Assembly: GCF_030272615.1 (NCBI RefSeq)
Contig: NC_081409.1
Coordinates: 474,604,573-474,668,572, forward strand
Length of the DNA: 64,000 nt
Source: Cryptomeria japonica
Taxonomy: Eukaryota > Streptophyta > Pinopsida > Cupressales > Cupressaceae
Direction: 5' to 3'
In this document: positions 42,319 through 53,287 of the stretch, piece by piece
Layout: each line of letters begins with the position of its first letter
Position numbering within the stretch: position 1 is the first letter of the stretch
Notes under the pieces: generated by a model
What the model was told of the DNA's origin: nothing
The model's input: the letters and a program-made list of their open reading frames with translations, nothing else
Databases searched by the model: none
Program-made: the position numbers and the translations under genes

Positions 42319-44110
42319 ACCAATTCTAATTAAGGAATATCAAAATATGGGATCAATAAATACTCTAGCAAGAACTCACACCTTTCAATGTTCTGAGGCA
42401 TATCTAACATGGAAGTAATCATTTCCATGGCATCCGCTGATTTGTTCTGAAGTCTTGGGACTTGATGAAAGTGTATAATAGTGAACTTTGTTTTGAATAA
42501 TTCAACTAATTGCTTATAGGAGACAATATTTTCATCTTTCATATCATAATCATCATTTACTTATCAAATGACAAGCTGGGAATCCTCGTAGACATGAAGA
42601 TGTGTGATGTGCCACTTAATTGATATCCAAATCCTTTTGACCAAAGCTTTGTACTCTTCAATATTGTTGGTACAGTCAAAAGTGATCATGTATAACTTTG
42701 GAATGGCATCACCTTGATGAATCACAAAAAATATTCCTTCCCTTGAGCCAAATCTTGTGTGTGGTCCATCAAAATATAATTACCACTGATAAAAAAATGT
42801 AGCTACAAAGATCGACTCATCAAAAAACTCAGTCAGCAAGGTATGATCATCTTGATTAGGTGCATCAGCAAGTTGATCAGCTATCACTTTTCTTTTAATT
42901 GCTTTTTGACCAGTGTATTCAATATCAAACTCGCTCATGATCATTACCCATTTTTTTAAACAACTAGTAAGGGCTTCTTTGTTGAGTAAGTACTTTAAAG
43001 GATCAATATTGGCTACCAATAGGATCTTGTGACTAAGCATGTAGTCTTAGAGCTTTTGTATTGTAAAGACTACAACTAGGTATGCTCACTCAATGGTAGA
43101 ATTATTCAGTTCATAGTTGACTAATATCCAGCTTATGTAGTAGATTTATCTATCTTTTCCTTCTTCATCATATTGTGCTAAGAGAGCTCCTTATTTCATG
43201 GCAGTTTCTGACATATACAAAATAAAGGGTTTCCCATCAATTGGAGGCATCAAGGCTGGAGGTGACAAAAGATAATATTTGAGAAATTGAAATGCTTGTT
43301 GGAATTGCTGGATCCATTTAAAGGCTACCCCTTTGTGAACCAGATATTGAAAAGGGTAGTACTTGTCCACCAAGTGTGCTATAAACCTATAAATTGATTG
43401 TAATTTTCCTTGAAGGCTTTGCAACTTATGAAGATTTGTGGGTGGAGGCATATCCATAATTGCTTTCACCTTTGTAGGGTCCACTTTAATGCCTCTGTGA
43501 GAAATTATCTAGTCTTCGAACTTGTCTGATGTGACCCAAAAACATATTTCTTTGGGTTTAGCCTCAACTTGTATTCCTCCATTCTGTCAAAGATCGAGGC
43601 CAGGATGCCTAAATGACTATCTCTAGTAGTAGATTTGCACAAGAAGTCATCCACATAGTCTTCCATCCATGTGTGCATAAAGTCATGAAATATTTTACTC
43701 ATGGCTCATTGATATGTTGCACTTGCATTTTTTAGACCAAAAGCAATCACATTCCAGTAGTAAGTTACCTATACACATGTGAATGCAATCTTGTGCTGAT
43801 CTTCAGGAGAAGTCCTAATCGGGTTATACCAAGAGAATCCAACCATCAGTGACAACATTTCATAACCAGCTGTCATGTCTACTATGATGTCTATGTTTGG
43901 TAGAGGAAAATCGTCTTTAGGGCCTATTCAAGTTGTTGAAATTGATGCATATTCTTATACCCCCAGTTACCTTTTTGATTGGTACTGAGTTTAAAATCCA
44001 TTCTACATAATCAGTTGGTCTTATAAATCCCACATCCAATTACTTTTTGAGCTCTACTTTAACTAACAATACCACTTGTGGGTGTATCTTCCTCAAAATA
44101 AATTGATTGG
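42319..44110 (-). pseudogene. pol: Reverse transcriptase and RNase H of gypsy element A
   Basis: From upstream: CINFNNL and DDFPLPNIDIIVDM (about 43,950), YEMLSLMVGFSWYNPI, PEDQHKIAF, YYWNVIAFGLKNASATYQ, then EDYVDDFL at about 43,655 (the catalytic YVDD is retained) and RLNPKKYVFG. The connection piece is MDPTKVKAIMDMPPPTN and LQGKLQSIYRF (43,484->43,400). RNase H and the tether follow (43,330->42,780: FILYMSETA, ANIDPLKYLL, FDIEYTGQKAIK). The order and words match plant gypsy of the Tat group. Frames are broken at many places. A second copy of the same family is at 50,966-53,095. Confidence 0.85.
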
Positions 44111-45150
44111 ATTGGAGCCTAAATTTAACAGCAAGTGATGAAGGACAAGATAAAGATATAGGCCCAACATGTCTACATAAGACCACACAAAGTTGATCTA
44201 CTTCTCAATGAAAATTTTAATGAATTCTATATTCTCTTGTTTTGACAATGAAGTGGCAAAATAGATAATTTTAGGGTTGTCAAGTGCACTCAAATTAATT
44301 TATTGTCATCTCCATAAGTAATGTTGATTTTTCCTGACTTGATGGGGGTATGTCCAATCTTCCATCCTTGGGCACCTCAGAGATATTTTCACCTTCGAAT
44401 GCATCCTTTGTTTTTACTTTTTTCTAGTTTAAGGGCACCTTTCGATTTTCACCCAGAGACCTATTCTTTTCTTTTTTTTCTTTTTTGTTTTCACATATTT
44501 TTTGTGAATGGAAGATGCAGTTGACTCCCAAAAGTATGTTTTGGAGTCCAAATCAATAGAAAACCTTTCTTTGTGGTCATCTTGTGGTATGCCTTCACTA
44601 AGCTCCAAAAATTTGGCAATAACTTCATCATTCTCAAAGCGATCTCAATTTGGTGGCCCTTGTTGGTCTCATTGGATAAGTTCAGGGTAAATAAGAGGCA
44701 TGTCATCATTAATAGTGTAAAAAGATTGGGTAGATATGGTACAAACATACATATAGGTGGAATCACTATCTGAGCTTCTTGCTTCAAATTTTGTGTTAGG
44801 ATCCCGAAATGTTTCAATCCAGGCTTTGGGACAAGTTTTGACACGTGGGTAATGTTTTCATATTTGTCTTCCATGGGTAAGTAATTAGATCAATTAAGAC
44901 ATTGTCTAAGGCATATGAGCTAGATTAATAAGAGTCCCACTCCCATTAATTGGAATCATTTTTAGGATGGGGGTCCTCAGGTGTCAGTTCATCATCAAAA
45001 TCACATCCTTTTCACATAGTCACATTGGTAGACAAGGTTCCAACTCACAATGGTACAAAACCTGACCCCAAAGTTATATGTCTCATTTCAAGTATGATTG
45101 GCTCAATTCTTCCATGTTTATTTGGACCCAAACCACTATGTCCATCATAG
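44111..45150 (-). pseudogene. Pol linker region of element A upstream of RT
   Basis: Minus-strand readings such as DNPKIIYFATSLSKQENIEF (about 44,275) and a 127-codon frame (44,874->44,491), then LGPNKHGRIEPIILEMRHIT (about 45,130->45,060), fit the poorly conserved segment between protease and RT in Tat-like gypsy elements. The 59,581-59,862 fragment is a second copy of part of it. No protease core was found; the element is cut off near 45,150 by copia-derived sequence. Confidence 0.5.
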
Positions 45151-45430
45151 CATTTTTTTGCATTATAGTGAAACCTTTTCCATATTGTTATAAGAAATAT
45201 AGACAAGGGTATAGAAGTCATAGAAAAACCTTACACATCAAATAATATTGCTTCTTCATAATAATAATCATTCAAACACTTTTACATATTTATAGGATTC
45301 CTATTATCCTATTATTTAGGAAACAATATTCATAAATAGATTGAGTTATTTTAACAGCTCAATAGACATACAAACAAGAACTCCTATAAATGTTGAGTTG
45401 TTTTAACAGCTCAATACACACCACTAATTT

Positions 45431-45740
45431 AATAACTTATTAGAAAAACCTTAACACACCTAATTATTATTTTATGCCTAATTATTTATGTATCCTATGA
45501 TGCAATATTACCACCTATGTGAACACTAATCCCAACACCCCCCCTTAGTGTGAACATGGGGTGAAAGTACAACACAATACTTGATGAACACATAGTGTAG
45601 TTCATCCTAAAGTATGAGTAGGGACATACACATCTACTTATGTGTAGTAATAGTGGAACTAGCCTCACTATGCTCACTATACTTTCATCCAAGGATAGGG
45701 ACAAACACATCTACCCATGGAACCAAGGATAGGGACTAAC
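45431..45740. repeat. 310-bp direct repeat, copy A
   Basis: It begins AATAACTTATTAGAAAAACC and ends AAGGATAGGGACTAAC; it matches 46,017-46,326 nearly throughout. Confidence 0.85.
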
Positions 45741-45943
45741 ACATATATCCAAGGTCTTACATAAATTGTGGATAGGGACAAACACATCTACCCAAAAATA
45801 AGGTCATGAACAGGGGCATACACTTCTACTCACAATAATTATGATTGGGGACAAACACATCAAATCATAATCACCAACCCTTGTGACTAGGGACAAATAC
45901 ATCCAACCTTCTTGTGAATGGGGACAAATAAATCCATCCACAA
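45583..45943. repeat. Hairpin array with near-constant loop GGGACAAACACATC
   Basis: Each unit of about 30 bases has a variable left arm, the loop-like core GGGACAAACACATC (or a close variant) and a right arm complementary to the left. Examples: 45,583-45,606 GATGAAC/GTTCATC; 45,613-45,642 TATGAGTAG/CTACTTATG; 45,689-45,720 CCAAGGATAG/CTACCCATGG; 45,838-45,871 ATTATGATT/AATCATAAT (perfect); 45,912-45,943 TTGTGAATGG/CCATCCACAA. Mismatches are often A-C or G-T pairs, as left by C-to-T decay. Two of the units (about 45,803 and 45,887) pair poorly. Confidence 0.65.
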
Positions 45944-46016
45944 CTTACAAATCTCGAGAACCAAGTCTTTGTTGTTGAGTATGTAGCCACCATAAGGGAA
46001 TGGGGAATGAACACCC

Positions 46017-46326
46017 AATAACTTATTAGACAAACCTTAACACACCTAATTATTATTTTATGCCTAATTATTTATGTATCCTATGATGCAATATTACCAC
46101 CTATGTGAACACTAATTCCCAACACCCCCCCTTAGAGTGAAAATGGGGTGAAAGTGCAACACAATACTTGATGACCACATAGCGTAGTTCATCCTAAAGT
46201 ATGAGTAGGGACATAAACATCTACTCATGTGTAGTAATAGTGGAACTAGCCTCACCATGCTCACTATACTTTCATCCAAGGATAGGGACAAACACATCTA
46301 CCCATGGAACTAAGGATAGGGACTAA
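46017..46326. repeat. 310-bp direct repeat, copy B
   Basis: Second copy of 45,431-45,740; it carries two to three of the same hairpins (46,203-46,320) and is cut at GACTAA by the copia LTR at 46,327. Confidence 0.85.
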
Positions 46327-47639
46327 TATTGGCATTACATTAAGTTTGTTGATATTGAGAAGGTTGTTGGAGATTGATGATATAATTGATAAAGGATGAT
46401 TACTGTCTTAATAATATTATTTTGTCATTGATGTCAAGCAATTGATTTTCTGATTCAGTATGATGTTGCCATATCTTAAAGAGTATGTTTTGATGAGTAT
46501 AAAGATGTCGGTAAGTGACACAGAAAGAATGTGAAAATGAAGGGGAGTAATAAGTTATTCAATAGGCAACTATTACCGAGTTAGACAGTGATGAGATTAT
46601 GTTATTTTGATTGTTTTGATATCCTATATATGTGTATTCGAAGATTGAATAAGAAGGAAAAGATTTCATGTAATAGAATGAGTAAAGGTTTGATACTGTT
46701 CTATTTTACTGAGCAAGGAGCTAGTTAGTAAACACCAAGGTTATTAGTGTCGGTTAAAGAAGGAATAAGTTACTAAGTAAAGTTTTGTATTTACCGAGTA
46801 TCAACCGAGCAATAACAAAATGCATTGGATGAATAAATACATTATTAAATGAAGGATGCCAATGAGCTGGAGATTTATAGAAGATTGGAATGTCATGCAA
46901 GAAGTTTGTTAAGGATCAACAGCACAAATTGAATGGTCATAATCAAGCACAAATACCAAGGAAGGTATACAAGTTCCAAGGCAAGATAAAATGTTTTTTA
47001 GTTCGAAGGATTCAATGAACCTAGTCAAGTTTGAAGATCCTATGGCTAAGATTAATCATGGGAAATGTGATTAAGGAGATTAAGCGGTTTGGAATTGCTT
47101 ATAAATAAGGAAAAGTTGATGAACAAAGTATGCGGGCAAATAGAAGAGTAGTGATACTATAGAAGTGATTACCGAGTACAGAATATTGAAGATTAGAATG
47201 AAGAACAAATTGAGAGGAAGATAAGTCTTATGACAAGATTATTTTGAGCACATAGAGTTTGCTTTAACATTTCAGATGTGAAGTTGCAGATATATTTTAT
47301 TACTGTTATTTATTTTGTAAGTGACAAGAAATCTCTTAACTGAGTGGACCTAACAGTCTCATTTGTAAATCCTCTAGCAAGGTAACATTCTGAATGAGTG
47401 TTTGAAATCCTTTGACAAGGTCACTTCTAACAAAGTGCAAGATTCTGATAGATCTGAGGGAAATCCCTTGACCGGGTCACATCTAGCAAATGTGTTTATG
47501 TAATCTTTAACAAGATTGGCTTTTAACCGAGCATACTCTAGAAGAGTATATTTTCTTAGTGGGTCTGAAATCCCACAGTGGTTTTTCCCTATTTGGGTTT
47601 CCACATTAAATCTGGTGTTATATGTGTTTTGTTGTTTCA
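46327..47639 (+). repeat. 5' LTR of the truncated copia
   Basis: It begins TATTGGCATTACATT (TG changed to TA, as in Element 1) directly after the repeat end GACTAA, and ends ..TTGTTTCA. Near the right end it has the block GTGGGTCTGAAATCCCACAG, then TTTTTCCC and GGTTTCCACATT, shared with the LTRs of Element 1 and of 1-720. Without a 3' LTR the limits rest on these features and the primer-binding site. Confidence 0.65.
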
Positions 47640-47640
47640 A

Positions 47641-47652
47641 TTTTATCAGTCT
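47641..47652 (+). promoter_or_regulatory. Decayed initiator-Met primer-binding site
   Basis: TTTTATCAGTCT in place of TGGTATCAGAGC, one base after the LTR end. Seven to eight bases agree, so the call is tentative and rests mainly on position. Confidence 0.4.
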
Positions 47653-47679
47653 ATGAGTTTGAATGTCAAGTTTCTCCAA

Positions 47680-48915
47680 ATGGCAGAAAAGGATGAAGCT
47701 GCACTTATCAGGAATTAGAGAATATGCAATATATTATCTGGAGAATGATTACACTACACCTAGCACCTACCAGATGATAATGAAATAGATAAGGCAAAGA
47801 AAGAACATATTCAAGCAATGATTGAAATAACATTAGTATTGATCGACTCAGAGTTTAATGATCTAGAAGGTTGTAATTATGCCAAAGCTATGTGGAATAA
47901 GCTTATATCTATGTATGGTGGTGATGAACATGTTCAAAGAGCAAAAGTAGATAGTCTAAGAGGACAACTTGAATCCATGAGAATGAATGAAGGTGAGAAC
48001 ACAATCCAATACAGTAGAAGGTTAAAGGAAACTATCAATCAAATCAAAGGAGCAGGAGGAACTATTGAAGAAAAGGACATAACTTGTAAGTTGCTGAGAA
48101 CACTTCTACTTGCTTATGACATTTGAGTCTCTACAATTAGTGAATTAAGGTCTGTACCAAACATGCCAGTCTCTTTGGATGCTACTATCGGTAAGCTACA
48201 TGCTTTTGAGTTTAGTAAGTTTGATAATAGTGGGTCTTCGGTTAACAAAGTTGAATCTGCATTTAGTTCTTTTCATCTTGGTGAATCTAATGATTACAAT
48301 GATAGAATGTATAAGTATGTTGAAGGAAATCATAGTGGAGCAAGTGAGAGATTTAGCAAAAACATGGAAGAAGTACACAAACTATATGAGGAAATTAGAA
48401 AGAAAGAAAAGTTTGAAGCATTATTGGCCAGAAGGTTACCGAGAGGCAAAGGTAAGTATAAAGGAAAGTTACCTTTGGAATGTTTAAACTGTGATAAAAT
48501 TGGACATATGGCTTCAAACTATCCTGACAAAGAATCTAGTAAAAAGAGAGAATACCGAGATGATAGACAGAAAGACTACCAATACAAAGGGCACCGAGAC
48601 TTCAGAAGGAGAGATAGAAAGACATGCCTAGTAGCTAATGAGGAATCCAATGATGATAAATCTGATGGGACTGAGATAGAGGAAGTTGTATATGTCGCTA
48701 TCAAAGATGGATCAGATGAAGAAAGGTATGAAGAAAAAGCCTTAATATCACACATAAATAATAATGATTCTTGGATCATAGATAGTGGATGCTCACATCA
48801 CATGACAGGTGATAACCACAAGTTTGTTAAATTAGAAGATTATGATGGAGACTTCTTGACAATGCTAAATGTGATGATGTATATTGGGTTGAAGGTCTGG
48901 AATACAATTTGTTGA
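47680..48915 (+). pseudogene. gag: Copia gag and protease N-terminus
   Basis: ATG 47,680 (MAEKDEAALIRN) opens the frame; early stops follow at about 47,716 and 47,743. The capsid-like part (47,818-48,126) shows CNYAKAMWNKLISMYGG, then RAKVDSLRGQLESMRM and EKDITCKLLRTL, typical of the copia gag family. A zinc knuckle at about 48,480 reads CLNCDKIGHMASNY (last Cys changed to Tyr). A Lys/Arg/Asp-rich linker leads to the protease site SWIIDSGCSHHMTGD (about 48,770), with the DSG triad intact. After DYDGDFL a deletion removes most of the protease: the next recognisable part, VYWVEGLEYNLLSVAQLNN, starts at about 48,880 in another frame. Confidence 0.85.
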
Positions 48916-50000
48916 GTGTAGCACAGCTAAACAATATTGGATACCGAATAGAATTTTAGAAAGGAATTGTCAAAGTTCATGACAAACATGGAAAGTTGGT
49001 TGCTACCATGACTCAAACAAGAGGTAATACATTTCATCTTGACTCAACTCGGAATAATTGTCTATATGCAAAAATAGAAGATACCTGGTTATGGCATAAA
49101 AGGTTTTGTCATGTAAATTTTGATAACCTGATCAAAATAAGTAAGAAGCACCCAGTAAGAGGTCTACCGAGCTTGGAAAAACCTGAGAATGCAATATGTC
49201 GAGGATGCCAGATGGGTAAGATGACAAAATCAAGCTTTACCAGTAATCCTTACACTTCCAAAGGATTTTTAGATCTTGTACACACTGATCTTTGTGGTCC
49301 TATGAAAGTTCAAAGCTATTATGGTGATAACTACTTCATATTATTTGTGGATGATTACTCAAGGATGATGTCAGTTATGTTTTTAAAAGAGAAATCAGAA
49401 GCCTTTCAAATGTTCAAATGGTATTAGGAAAGAGTTGAAAATGAAACAAGAAGACAGTTGAAATTTCTAAGATCTGATAGAGGAGGAGAGTTCATTTCAG
49501 ATGAATTTAACTTATTCTACAATGATCATGGTATAAAGAGACAAGTATCTGTACCGAGAACACCACAGCAAAATGGGATAGCTGAAAGAAGAAACAAATC
49601 AATTGTAGATTGTGCCAGAACTTTGATGATAGAAAAGAGAGTACCTCAAATATTTTGGAGAGAAGCAATAAGCACTACAGTTTACACACTGAACCAAGTA
49701 CAACTGAAGAAAGGAACTATGAAGACACCGTATGAAATCTGGTATGACAAGAAACCAAATGTAAGTTATTTTAAAATATTTGGAAGTAGATGTTATGTTC
49801 ACAAAGATGACAGAAATGGAAAATTTGATCAGAAAAGTGAGGAAGGAACATTTCTTGGTTATTCCTCTAGGAGTAAATCATTTAAATGTCTAATCAAATC
49901 ATTTAACAAAATAGTGGAAAGTGCAAATGTGAAAATTGATGAATTTCCAGAAAGGAATGATGAAGAAAAATCCAAAGAATCAGAAGATTATGAAGAGTTT
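48880..50000 (+). pseudogene. int: Copia integrase
   Basis: The pre-integrase zinc region lies at 49,090-49,235 (WLWHKRFCHVNFDNL and CRGCQMGKM). The catalytic core has LVHTDLCGPMKVQSYYGDNY (first Asp, about 49,285), [14 protein letters not shown] (second Asp, about 49,470) and [13 protein letters not shown] (Glu, about 49,580). TWILYTLNQ-like and [13 protein letters not shown] runs follow, then [16 protein letters not shown] stops at 48,957 and 49,425 interrupt it, both where Gln is expected or plausible. Otherwise the catalytic residues D, D and E are present. Confidence 0.9.
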
Positions 50001-50965
50001 GTATATGTACAACTGAGAAGTCTAACCAAGAAAGCCGATGAAGAAAATACTCAGTTATCGAGTGATGAAGAAGATCATACAGAGCCTACCGAGCCTATAT
50101 TAGCAAAATATGTCAGAAGAAATCATGAATCAAGTCAGATTATAGGAGATAAGGATGATCTAGTGATGACAAGGAACAAACTAAGACAGAACACATGTCT
50201 AATATCCGAGTTTGAACCGAGGATAGTAAAAGAGGCATTAAGAAATGAAGATTGGGTGAATGCTATGATAGAAGAGATTGAACAAATCAAGAAAAATGAA
50301 ACATGGACATTGGTCCCAAGACCAAAAGAGAAAAATGTAATCGGTACAAAGTGGATTTTTAGAAATAAGCTAAATGAAAAAGGTGAGGTCATTCGGAATA
50401 AAGCAAGGCTAGTTTGCAAAGGTTATGCTCAAGAAGAAGGAATAGACTATGGTGAGACTTTTGCACCTATGGCAAGACTTGAAGGAGTGAGAACATTGTT
50501 GGTATATGTTGCTTACAAAAATTTCAAGGTATATCAAATGGATGTTAAATCTGCATTTTTGAATGGTATACTAGAAGAAGAAGTTTACATTGAATAGCCT
50601 GAAGGATTTATTGAAGAGAAGAATAGAGATCAAGTATGTAAGTTGAACAAAGCTTTATATGGCCTAAAGCAAGCACCTAGAGCATGGTATGAAAGGTTGC
50701 ACTCTTACTTAATCAAGATTGGATTTATGAGGACTAGTGAAAAAAACATGTATATGAAGAATGATGAGGATAATGGAATATTGATTTCAGCCATATTTGT
50801 TGATGATATTATTTTTTGTGGAAATGATTCTTTATGCAAGAACTTTGGAAATGAAATGTGCAAAGAATTTGAGATGTCATTAATTGGTGAAATAAAGTAT
50901 TTTATAGGTTTACAGATACTGCAAATGAAAAATGGGATTTTCATTACTCAATCCAAGTACCTGAC
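50001..50965 (+). pseudogene. pol: Copia reverse transcriptase, truncated
   Basis: After an acidic linker the RT domain starts near 50,240 ([20 protein letters not shown]). It has [51 protein letters not shown] (catalytic Asp), then TAG at 50,595 for Gln in E-Q-PEGF. LNKALYGLKQAPRAWYERL and FVDDIIFCGN (the YVDD motif as FVDD) follow. It ends at GIFITQSKYL, about 70 percent of the usual domain plus no RNase H, where gypsy sequence begins. Confidence 0.9.
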
Positions 50966-53095
50966 ATTTTTAATTTTTCTTGGAAAAATCATGGGCCTCT
51001 TGTTCCATTACCGGTCAGTAGTATCCAACTCGGACCAACTTTTTGGCCAAGATAAGACCATTGAAATGGCCCCCACATATACCATCATGAACTTCATGTA
51101 AAGTCATTTGTGCTTCATCAAAATCCAGACACCTGAGGAGGGTATGATCAAAGGAACAATAGTAAATGGTGTCACTGATGACGACATATTTTGCAAATTA
51201 TATGATAAAGGGTCAGTGTTGGTTAGATGAAAGGTTTGGAGGCATGGTTTGGGATTTTAAATATTCATAATTGTCCTTATACCATAGGAAATTAGGATCA
51301 ACAAGAACGCACACCAAATCTGACAATGAGAGCTCAAAAGACGGGATCAATAATTGTTCCACCAAAAATTCACACCTTTCCATATTCGGAGGCATATCTA
51401 GCATAGAATAAATTGTTGCTATATCATCTATTGATTTGTTTTGAATCCTTGTGACTTGATTGAATTGAATGATAGTAAAATTTATTATAAAGAAGTCCAC
51501 GAATTGTTTATAGGGGATAATTTTTTTATATTTTGTATCATAATTATCATTTACTTGTTGAATGATAAGTTGGGAATCCCCGTAGACTTGAAGATTTTTT
51601 ATATGCCACTGGATTTTTATTCAAAGCCCTGTGACCAAAGCATCATACTCTGTAATGTTATTGGTATAATCAAAAGTAATCCTATATGACTTTGGCATAA
51701 AATCACCTTGAAGAGTCACAAATAATATTTCTAACCTCAACCAAAATCGTGTGTGTGATCCATCAAAATATAACTACCATTCATCAAAAGGGGTCACTCT
51801 AAAGATTGACTCATCAGGAAAACTAGTCAACATTGGGTGACTATCTTGAACAGGTGCATATGTGAGTTGATCAACTATTACTTGTCCTTTTATTGCCTTT
51901 TTATCATTATATTCAATATCAAACTCTCTCAAAATCATGAACCATTCTTCTACTCAGCCAATGGGAGCTTCTCTATTAAGTAAGTAATTTGGATCAATCT
52001 TAGCTACTACTAATATCTTATGAAACATCACGTAGTGTCAGAGATTTTGAACTGCAAATACTACTGCTAAGCATGCTTTCTCAATGGTAGAGTAATTCAA
52101 TTCATATCCAACTAATTTCCAACTGATATAGTAAATTTCTCTCTCTTTACCTTCTTCATCTTGTTGTGCTAAGAGAGCTCCCAGCCTTGAGGAAATTGCA
52201 TAAATGTACAAAATGAATTGTTTGCCTTCTATCAAAAGCATCAACACTGGCGGCAATGGGAGATAATCCTTCAATGCTTGAAATTCCTATTGATATAGCT
52301 TAGTCTATTTGAAGGATACTCCTTTGTGAAGCAGATGATGAAAAAGGTTACACTTGTTTGCCAATTGGACTATGAATCACCAAATTGATTGCAACTTTCC
52401 TTGAAGACTTCTTAGTTCATGTGGATTTGTAGGTGGGGGTATATCCATAATTGCTTTAACCTTGGTGGGATCCACTTCAATGACTTTGTGAGAAATGATG
52501 TACCCTAGTAATTTTCCAACTGTCACCCCAAAAACACACTTCTTTGGGTTGAGTTTAAGCTTATATTCTTCCATTCTGTCAAATATCGAACCCAAAACAT
52601 CAAGATGAGGAACTCTTGTAACTAATTTTCATAGCAAGCCATAGACATAATCCTCCATCAATATGTTCATAAATTCATGAAATATTATTTTCATGGCTCT
52701 CTAATATGTTACTCCTATGTTTTTGAGGCCAAATGGCATCACATTCTAGTAGTAGGTTCCCCATGCACATGTGAATGCAGTTTTGTGCTAGTCTTCGGGA
52801 GCTATTTAGATTTGATTCTATCCAGAGAAGCCATCCATTAGTGACAAGATCTTGTAGCCAGCCGCCATGTCTACTATGATATCAATATTACGTAAGGGAA
52901 AGTCATCCTTAGGGCGTGCTTTATTCAAATCTCTAAAATCAATGTGGATTCTTATGCCCCCAGTGGCTTTACTTACTGGAACAAATTGGAAATCCATTTT
53001 GTCTATTCAATTGGTCTTACAAAGGTCACATCCAATAACTTTTTGAGCTCCGCTTTGACTAATAGGGCAACTTGTGGATGCATCTTCCTCATTTT
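50966..53095 (-). pseudogene. pol: Second copy of gypsy A family pol (RT, RNase H, integrase start)
   Basis: On the minus strand: RT parts at 53,090->52,600, with the catalytic motif decayed to EDYVYGLL near 52,650. RT end and connection at 52,595->52,377 (RMEEYKLKLNPKKCVFG and VDPTKVKAIMDIPPPTN). RNase H at 52,274->52,038 (FILYIYAISSRLGALLAQQ, YYISWKLVGYELNYSTIEKA). Tether and integrase zinc region to 50,966 (51,500->51,213: FNQVTRIQNKSIDDIATIYS). It aligns with 41,985-44,100 over its whole length. It is cut at the integrase end by the copia junction and at the RT end by Element 5; the missing upstream piece is at 59,581-59,862. Confidence 0.85.
53091..53095. repeat. Target-site duplication, left side of Element 5
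   Basis: ATTTT here and at 59,581-59,585. Joining the flanks over one copy rebuilds a sequence that aligns with element A near 44,094-44,110. Confidence 0.5.
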
Positions 53096-53287
53096 TGTTA
53101 TCCTTGTTTTAGTTTTTCATGAAAACAAGATAACCCATACATTTTTTTCTCAAATTCATCCTCTGTTCTCTAAGTCAAGTTTTTTAGACATTTTTGTCAT
53201 CTCTTTTATCCGTGAATACTTTGTATTCAATCTTGGAATTCCATCCTAGGAGTTAAAATTTTACCTTAAAAGTTATCTTTCCTCTTT

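Larger units (their letters stand above)
45160..46326 (-). mobile_element. Copia 3' end fragments: interior 3' tail, purine tract and LTR start, present twice
   Basis: On the minus strand CTAAGGGGGGG (purine tract) is followed by TGTTGGGATTAGTGTTCACA, the classic junction of copia interior and 3' LTR, at about 45,546->45,535. The same junction recurs at about 46,140->46,125. The two copies belong to a ~310-bp direct repeat (45,431-45,740 and 46,017-46,326). The interior tail holds an array of short hairpins. LTR-like sequence extends to about 45,160 but its end is not resolved. A new copia element (46,327 on) cuts the second copy. Confidence 0.6.
46327..50965 (+). mobile_element. Ty1/copia retrotransposon, truncated in RT
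   Basis: Order: LTR, gag with zinc knuckle, protease, integrase, RT, the copia order (integrase before RT). It starts with a 1.3-kb LTR, reads through to the FITQSKYL motif of the RT domain and then passes directly into the minus-strand gypsy copy at about 50,955-50,968. RNase H and the 3' LTR are missing. The word ACCGAG occurs about 12 times in LTR and coding parts alike. Confidence 0.85.
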
